Positions 59,401 to 64,000 of a stretch of 64,000 bases of DNA are shown here, in pieces (position 1 is the first letter of the stretch; each line of letters starts with the position of its first letter). The notes below the pieces were generated by a model that was given only the letters and a program-made list of their open reading frames with translations, had not been told where the DNA came from and searched no databases. The stretch comes from Rhodosorus marinus (lineage: Eukaryota; Rhodophyta; Stylonematophyceae; Stylonematales; Stylonemataceae), in NCBI GenBank assembly GCA_029953675.1, contig JAMWBK010000001.1, positions 3,736,501-3,800,500 on the forward strand, in the 5' to 3' direction. The translations under genes and the position numbers were made by a program.

Positions 59401-59892
59401 CAAGATTCCCTTGGAGCAGCACTGGCGGTGGACGATCTTCAAGTCCAAACTCAAGGTGGTTTCTGTCACATCGCCCGTATGCCATTTGCTCGTTCTGTAC
59501 GCTCGGGAGGTGGAGCTTGAAATCTGTCCATGCCACGCATAAGCTCCTCCCTGAGTTCTTTTGATAGCAAAATCATCCTCAACCCCATCAAGAATTTTAA
59601 ACTCGACCAGCACTCGGTCCCTGTCTTCGTTCAAGCTTGCACAGGCAGTTGCCAGTACTTCTGGAAGGCCAGGATGCTGACGGCGGTCGCCTGGTTTTGT
59701 TGAAAGGTCCACACAGAACTCGCCATCCCCACCAAGCATGGCAATGTCCGTACTGGATAAACTGTCTAAACAGCTGTACTTGTAATTCTCCCTCGAGAAG
59801 AGTTCAATCTTCAGAGAAGAAGAGTAGCTCGCCGCCACAAGCAGCGGCAACAAGACCAGCGCCGCCGCCCGACGGCCCCGAAAAGCAAGCAT
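56408..59892 (-). CDS. Secreted Cys-rich modular protein, at least 12 exons
   Basis: Exons (minus): 59892-59116, 59040-58789, 58573-58448, 58352-58194, 58107-57970, 57891-57766, 57665-57558, 57470-57351, 57255-57127, 57036-56896, 56816-56652, 56569-56408. All GT-AG, introns 75-215 nt, all phase 0; 801 codons in these. Exon 1: signal peptide (LVLLPLLVAASYSSS), a ~150-aa domain homologous to gene 1 (GEFCVDLSTKPGD, VLVEFKILDG, TLSLDLKIVHRQCC), and a Cys region. Exon 2 holds two modules (CICELNETPVPCN, ECECTGDPQAVVCG), exons 3-12 one each, of 36-55 codons, typically CxC, spaced Cys, then a GxxC or GDxC near the end (CVCTGACEYLTNP, CNCRINCELDSPC, CKCEKICKTINCG, CDCVSITSTTCV). It appears to be an extracellular multi-domain protein. 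The 3' end is unresolved. Confidence 0.8.
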
Positions 59893-60440
59893 TTCGCCGA
59901 TTCCACAGAACCAAAAACTCCGAGCTGCAAACCCAGACTAGACCACCACACACAATCCCACGAAAAAAAAAGAAGAGAACACACCCAGACTAGTAGTCGC
60001 TTCCCTCTCCCCCCACCTCTCTCCTCTCTTCGAAAGCCCCCCGCCTCATTGAAGTAGGAAGCTAACCCCACACTCCCTCGTCTCCCCCCTCCCAATTCCA
60101 ATTCCCCCCCTCCGCCCGCCTCCAACAGATTCTCCTTCAATCAACCAACCAACCAAAACCAAAACCCACCCGCCCGCCCACCACCAAAATCCTCCCCGCC
60201 AATCACCAACCTCTTCTCCTCCCTTGTAAGTTGGTTGAGCGGTAAAATTTTTTTCACTACACGACCCTAGAAGACCATCTGGTAGCGATCATTGAATCCG
60301 CCAACCCCCCCCCCCAAAAAAAAATAAATATATATATAGATATATATAGATATATATCCTAAACCACCACCCTCCTCATCCGCAACCCGATAGTCATACG
60401 GTAGCATCTATTAAACTATCTCATTTCAATTCTTTTGCGA
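59893..60440. other. Low-complexity upstream flank of gene 2
   Basis: C/A-rich stretches (ACCAACCAACCAAAACCAAA, CCACCCGCCCGCCCACCACC), an A/T run of ATATATATAGATATATATAG near 60330-60357, and C-runs. No gene seen. It may contain the promoter of the Cys-module gene, but no TATA at the right distance is evident. Confidence 0.5.
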
Positions 60441-61060
60441 CACCAATTCACCACCTCCACCCCTCCCCCTTCTCCCTCCTACTTGGCCTCCATCAGGGTA
60501 TTGAACCCATTTGAGTTCAATATTGAAGAGGTTCCATAGACCGATAGGAAGTGTCCTCCGCTTGGTGCACTTCAGGTACAGAGGGCCAGCCGGAAAGCAT
60601 CGGCGAGTCCGCTGCCCAGGCTAACGTGACCCCAGACTAACATGACCCCGGACTAACGAAATCCCTGGAACCTCGCCTCTGAAATCTTCTATCCGAGAAA
60701 CTTTTTATCTGAAAAACTTTATATCTGAAAAACTTTTGCGACACCAATTCACCACCTCCACCCCTCCCCCTTCTCCCTCCTACTTGGCCTTCATCAGGGT
60801 ATTGCGAGGCTCCACCCCTGGAACCCATTTGAGTTCAATATTGAAGAGGTTCCATAAACCGATAGGAAGTGTACTCCGCTTGGTGCACTTCAGGTACAGA
60901 GGGCCATAAACCGATAGGAAGTGTACTCGCTTGGTGCACTTCAGGTACAGAGGGCCAGCAAAGCATCGGCGAGTCCGCTGCCCAGACTAACGTGACCCCA
61001 GACCAACATGACCCCGGACTAACGTAGTCCCTGGAACTTCGCCTCTAAAATCTTCTATCC
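60440..61060. repeat. Tandem duplication ~300 bp
   Basis: Positions about 60438-60700 repeat at about 60738-61080. Both contain GCGACACCAATTCACCACCT, CACTTCAGGTACAGAGGGCC, AAAGCATCGGCGAGTCCGCT, CCAGACTAACATGACCCC and GAAACTTTTTATCTGAAAAA. The second unit has a further internal partial duplication (CCATAAACCGATAGGAAGTG at 60853 and 60904). Its end carries the junction minisatellite in reverse orientation. Confidence 0.8.
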
Positions 61061-61295
61061 GAGAAACTTTTTATCTGAAAAACTTTATATCTGAAAAACT
61101 TTTTAACTGAAAACATTCTAACCGAAAAACTTTAGTCTGGGGTTACGGGGCCAGTAAAGCTTACGGTTACGTTAGTCTGGGCACAACAACCACCCGGCAG
61201 ATCTTGGGGTGAGCGGCCTGCTCAGATACCCAATCAATTGGGGAATCAGCCTATGTTCACCGAGACTAGGGGGGGTTACGTTAGTCTGGGGCGCA
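60618..61295. repeat. Junction minisatellite clusters
   Basis: 16-bp units as CCCAGACTAACGTGAC (reverse orientation) occur three in tandem at 60618-60660 and three at 60980-61025. Forward units GTTACGTTAGTCTGGG are at about 61160 and 61275. The 61145-61175 block also has CCAGTAAAGCTTACG, a C-element end. Units vary at one to three positions. Confidence 0.8.
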
Positions 61296-62522
61296 AAAGA
61301 CGTGGTCGAAGCGCAGATCCAGCTCCCTTGCCGATGGGGTGGCGCAGGCCTAGCGATGAGAACACGAATACAACCCCTCGCCTTCTTCAGCAGTTGGCGA
61401 CAGACTCTGAAGCTCAATTGGACTGGATCTAGCCACCTCGGAGCGCTACTCGATGCCTGCACATCGACGAACCTGACCGAGCACCATCACATTCGACCCC
61501 TGCTCCACTCGACGGATCAACTTGGAGCACAACTAATCGAAGCGAGCCTCCACTCAAAACGCTGCCTGGCACGAGGAACACCGGCCCCCATACTCCGCCT
61601 AACAGAATGGCAATCGTTGGAGAGCCAAGAACAAGCAGAGAACCCGCACACACCACCCGACAGGCCCTTGATCGGTTCAACCCAAAAACTCCTCTCCAAC
61701 TGGAGTCACCGACGGGCATTCGAGGAAATGGTGGAGAACGCGGAGATCAGCGAGACGGCACGTGCGCGAATACGCTCTTGCAAGGGATCAGGAGGGGGTA
61801 CTTGGCTGCGAGACTTGCCAAGGAAACACGGACGCGGCCTAAGTAGCGGAGAACTGAACCTGAGCCTTCGACAACTGTTGGGATTGCCCCTGCCGGGTGT
61901 ACGAATACTTAGTACGTGTACGATATGTTCCCAACCACACGACGCTGCAGGCATTCAACGCCTTCACCACTGCACCAGCTCTACCGGCAGTTGGACAATT
62001 CGGCATAACATGGTCAGGGACGCCCTGGCGACAGTGCTGAGACAATGGCGACTAGAAGTGACAATAGAACCGACCGGACACTACCAAGGCAGTCGGCTTC
62101 GGCCTGACATTCTAGCCCGACACCCACGAACAGGCAAGCTCTACGTGATCGATGTGAAGGTGACCTCGCCTTTGCAAAGAACACACCTCCACAAAGCGTC
62201 TTGGGAGACCGGGTATGCGGCACGGAAAGCGGAAAAGTTTAAAGAGTCCAAATACCGTGACAGTATCGGAGAACATAACGACGACATCTTCGTCCCCTTC
62301 TGCCTGGAAACATTTGGGCAGATGGGACAACAAGCGAGTGAGTTCCTCAAGGAAGCGACTATACACCTGGATCAGCGGGCAACGCAAGTAAGTGAGGCTC
62401 GGGCGATCTTGAACCGCACTTTGTGGAAAGGAAACGCTACCCTTGCCACCCAGGCTCGTCGTGTCGACGAAGCAGACTATGACATCGTCCCTATCTTAGA
62501 ACGTAGCCACACAACCCATTAG
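61292..62522 (+). pseudogene. Family C copy 3 C-terminal region
   Basis: Open frame with no in-frame stop to 62522 from about 61209, but 5'-truncated: similarity to ORF2 starts around 61305 (IQLPCRWGGAGLAMRTRIQP). It includes QQTL-equivalent STQKLLSNWSHRRAF, RIRSCKGSGGGTWLRD, LRQLLGLPLPGVR, the CCHC motif CTICSQPHDAAGIQRLHHC, endonuclease GSRLRPDILARHPRTGKLYV then VIDVKVTSPLQ with both acidic residues, and KYRDSIGEHNDDIFVPFCLE. Ends TLWKGNATLATQARRVDE, PILERSHTTH. The start is provided by the minisatellite junction, not a real one. It belongs to a subfamily different from copies 1 and 2. Confidence 0.85.
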
Positions 62523-62622
62523 GGGTTTCTTTGCTGACCAATAGGATCCTTATTGCTTCTTAATGGGCTCCAATAGGGAGTTCTTCAGTAAAGTGTACGC
62601 GGTTACGTTAGTCTGGGGCAAT
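62523..62622 (+). other. Family C copy 3 3' UTR and junction unit
   Basis: A different 3' UTR from copies 1 and 2 (ACCAATAGGATCCTTATTGC, CTCCAATAGGGAGTTC), yet it ends TTCAGTAAAGTGTACG and GGTTACGTTAGTCTGGGG. Thus unrelated 3' UTRs share only CAGTAAAG plus the junction unit. Confidence 0.75.
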
Positions 62623-62686
62623 TCCTCTTCTCCAAAGCGCAATCAGCCGGGGTGTGTTCCGGACTGGGATTTTCGGATCCTTTACC

Positions 62687-63316
62687 ATGCGACACCCCGA
62701 TCGACAGGTGAGCCTGTACACCGGGCACGGTTTAGAGGCGGATAACCTGCTGGGGTTCAACGAGCGGCAACGACTCGCCGGCGGAGATGTCAGGGCTCAA
62801 ACGCTGAGACGAGCGATCGAGCAGATCATACGCATCCGCGCGCGGCTGAGCCGTCGACATCTCTCGTTTACAACTCTCGCCCGAGTGCACGAGATGCTGG
62901 ACCAACGGCTTGAAAAGTTACAAGCCCTTCAACAGCAACCTGCGGTATCCAGGGAGAGCGCGGGACCCCTAACGACTGCAGCCGCACCAAACGCAGCCGC
63001 TGAAGCCTCGTCGTCTCCGGACGATGCACAGGCAGCCTGTGGGACTGTTGCCACTCAGGGTGACTCCGGTGGAACATCCCAAGTACCGCAGGATGTGGAA
63101 GAAGAGGACAATCCCCATGCGGAACTCTCGTGCAACTTGCCGGAACCTCCTCAACTTAAGCGCTCGCGCCGGTCTGCCAACGGATCTAGCACGGATGCAG
63201 AAATGACACCAGCTCCCCTCGACCCCACACCGAGCGAGAATGGACTACAACCTGAAACTGCAGCCAATACAAACCCGTCGGTTCAGCAGGAAGCGCAGGA
63301 CAACGAGCAATCATAA
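62687..63316 (+). CDS. Family C ORF1 protein (intact)
   Basis: 209 aa from ATG 62687 (MRHPDRQVSLYTGHGLEADN); upstream codons in the frame are non-ATG. Residues 20-90 are helical and basic (RAQTLRRAIEQIIRIRARLS, RRHLSFTTLARVHEMLDQRL, EKLQALQQQPAV) and resemble a short coiled coil; from about 90 the chain is Ser/Ala/Pro-rich with an acidic patch (DVEEEDNPHAEL), a basic motif LKRSRRSANG (possible NLS) and an acidic end (QEAQDNEQS). It differs from ORF1 of the 45.5/50.9-kb copies. The stop TAA overlaps the ORF2 start as TAATG. RNA-binding is an inference from position. Confidence 0.75.
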   Translation: MRHPDRQVSLYTGHGLEADNLLGFNERQRLAGGDVRAQTLRRAIEQIIRIRARLSRRHLSFTTLARVHEMLDQRLEKLQALQQQPAVSRESAGPLTTAAAPNAAAEASSSPDDAQAACGTVATQGDSGGTSQVPQDVEEEDNPHAELSCNLPEPPQLKRSRRSANGSSTDAEMTPAPLDPTPSENGLQPETAANTNPSVQQEAQDNEQS

Positions 63317-64000
63317 TGCCGTCCAGACGCAGGGGACGTAAACGCCCACGAGAAGAGCCTCTGTTCTTCTCTGACCGGGAGGCCTGGATTTGCCGCTGGA
63401 ACGCTTTCGTAGCTGAGATCACGGAGGAGGGGAGGCATTGGACGCGCATCACACATTGCCCGGTGCCCACACGACGCTTCGTGCCCCGAGCACACGTTTC
63501 TACATGGAGCCGGCTTCTTCGGGCTGCCCTCGAGCTTTCTCTGGACGCGACAGCACCTCCATTAGCGAGCCTGCTTCTCGTCGGCCTTCCGGGTCTGGTC
63601 CTGGGCCACTCCACCCTTGACACAGGGGTACAGGTCGCACATGTACTAGAAGGAGAGTTCCAGCGGGTCTGGACGGCCCTTGAGGAGAAAGCCGCCTCAA
63701 TGAAACCCCCACCTACACCACACGGTGCCGAAGACGTTCGTCGACGAGTCGATGGCCGCCGCAAACAAGCACTTAAACTAGCACGACTCGGCCGCCTCTC
63801 GGATGCTGCAAGAAGACTCGAGGCCACCGAAATGGCGCCTTTCACAGCGGCTACCTGGCGGCAACTACAACAGCTCTTTCCGAGCCCCGCCAGTGTGGAT
63901 TCACCGGTGGAGATTGTGGAAGCCCTCCAAGGCCTACTCACGACGGCCAACGACACACTGAAGAGGCGGTGGGATCCAAAAACGGCTGCCGACGAAGGCC
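63316..64000 (+). CDS. Family C ORF2, N-terminal part (runs off window)
   Basis: Starts at ATG 63316 in TAATG with the ORF1 stop and is open to the window end (about 228 codons). The N-terminus MPSRRRGRKRPREEP is very basic, a likely nuclear-localisation signal. Then SDREAWICRWNAFVAEITEE, a WTRI region and RKQALKLARLGRLSDAARRL, equivalent to RHAVAGGDLRRAAGIL in family A and VAVGDLSRAARVLEG in B, which precedes the RT. The RT, CCHC and endonuclease are beyond the window. Both ORFs being open marks this as the likeliest intact element here. Confidence 0.75.
   Translation, partial: MPSRRRGRKRPREEPLFFSDREAWICRWNAFVAEITEEGRHWTRITHCPVPTRRFVPRAHVSTWSRLLRAALELSLDATAPPLASLLLVGLPGLVLGHSTLDTGVQVAHVLEGEFQRVWTALEEKAASMKPPPTPHGAEDVRRRVDGRRKQALKLARLGRLSDAARRLEATEMAPFTAATWRQLQQLFPSPASVDSPVEIVEALQGLLTTANDTLKRRWDPKTAADEG

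Noticed and set aside
60330-60360. ATATATAT run as promoter TATA for Cys-module gene 2
   Set aside because: It lies over 430 bp from the ATG and is a simple repeat.

Overview
The window is nuclear DNA of a eukaryote. It has TATA-like promoters, canonical GT-AG introns, secreted multi-exon proteins and a fragment of U2 snRNA, and most of its length is retrotransposon debris. I cannot name the species. A protist or an alga with a repeat-rich genome is a guess from the element types and the mix of intronless and intron-rich genes, not a demonstrated assignment.

Host genes are few. They are: a coiled-coil protein (4045-5361 +) with a decayed partial copy of itself upstream; a secreted propeller-like protein (18907-19914 -); a secreted protein with a duplicated domain (46246-47373 -); and two paralogous secreted Cys-rich modular genes (31708-33598 - and 56408-59892 -). 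In both modular genes nearly every Cys module sits on its own exon, and every intron I placed is phase 0. A PQQ-type sugar-dehydrogenase-like sequence (53875-55720 -) is broken by frameshifts and cut at both ends by retroelements.

Mobile DNA dominates. I call three main families of restriction-like-endonuclease (REL) non-LTR elements A, B and C, all with a reverse transcriptase (RT) followed by a CCHC motif and a PD-type endonuclease. Family A has two ORFs, a CCCCTCGGGG hairpin plus T-run in its 3' UTR, and an ATTAAACCATTCG end. One copy lies at 8625-13492, a degenerate copy at 15.1-18.9 kb, 5' parts at 22.8-24.2 and 24.5-26.9 kb, and many 5'-truncated tails elsewhere. Family B ends in AGTAAAGTCCAGTA. 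Its main copy is minus strand and is split in two by the A element (6430-8624 and 13493-14037). Family C ends in CAGTAAA and lies in head-to-tail arrays whose junctions carry a 16-bp repeat, GTTACGTTAGTCTGGG (42-46, 49.6-51.6 and 61-64 kb). An apparently intact 5' half runs off the window end.

There are two Ty3/gypsy elements. One is minus strand (24.2-30.8 kb), with an intact Gag and most of Pol but a scrambled integrase. The other is plus strand (35281-39945), with both LTRs and a decayed interior. Both share an unusual primer-binding site, TGGTCTCAT.

The layout is layered. Elements insert into elements, several with visible target duplications. One 5'-truncated A copy is fused to the first ~50 nt of U2 snRNA, and a 2.4-kb piece of A carrying its own nested insertion occurs twice in inverted orientation about 13.5 kb apart.
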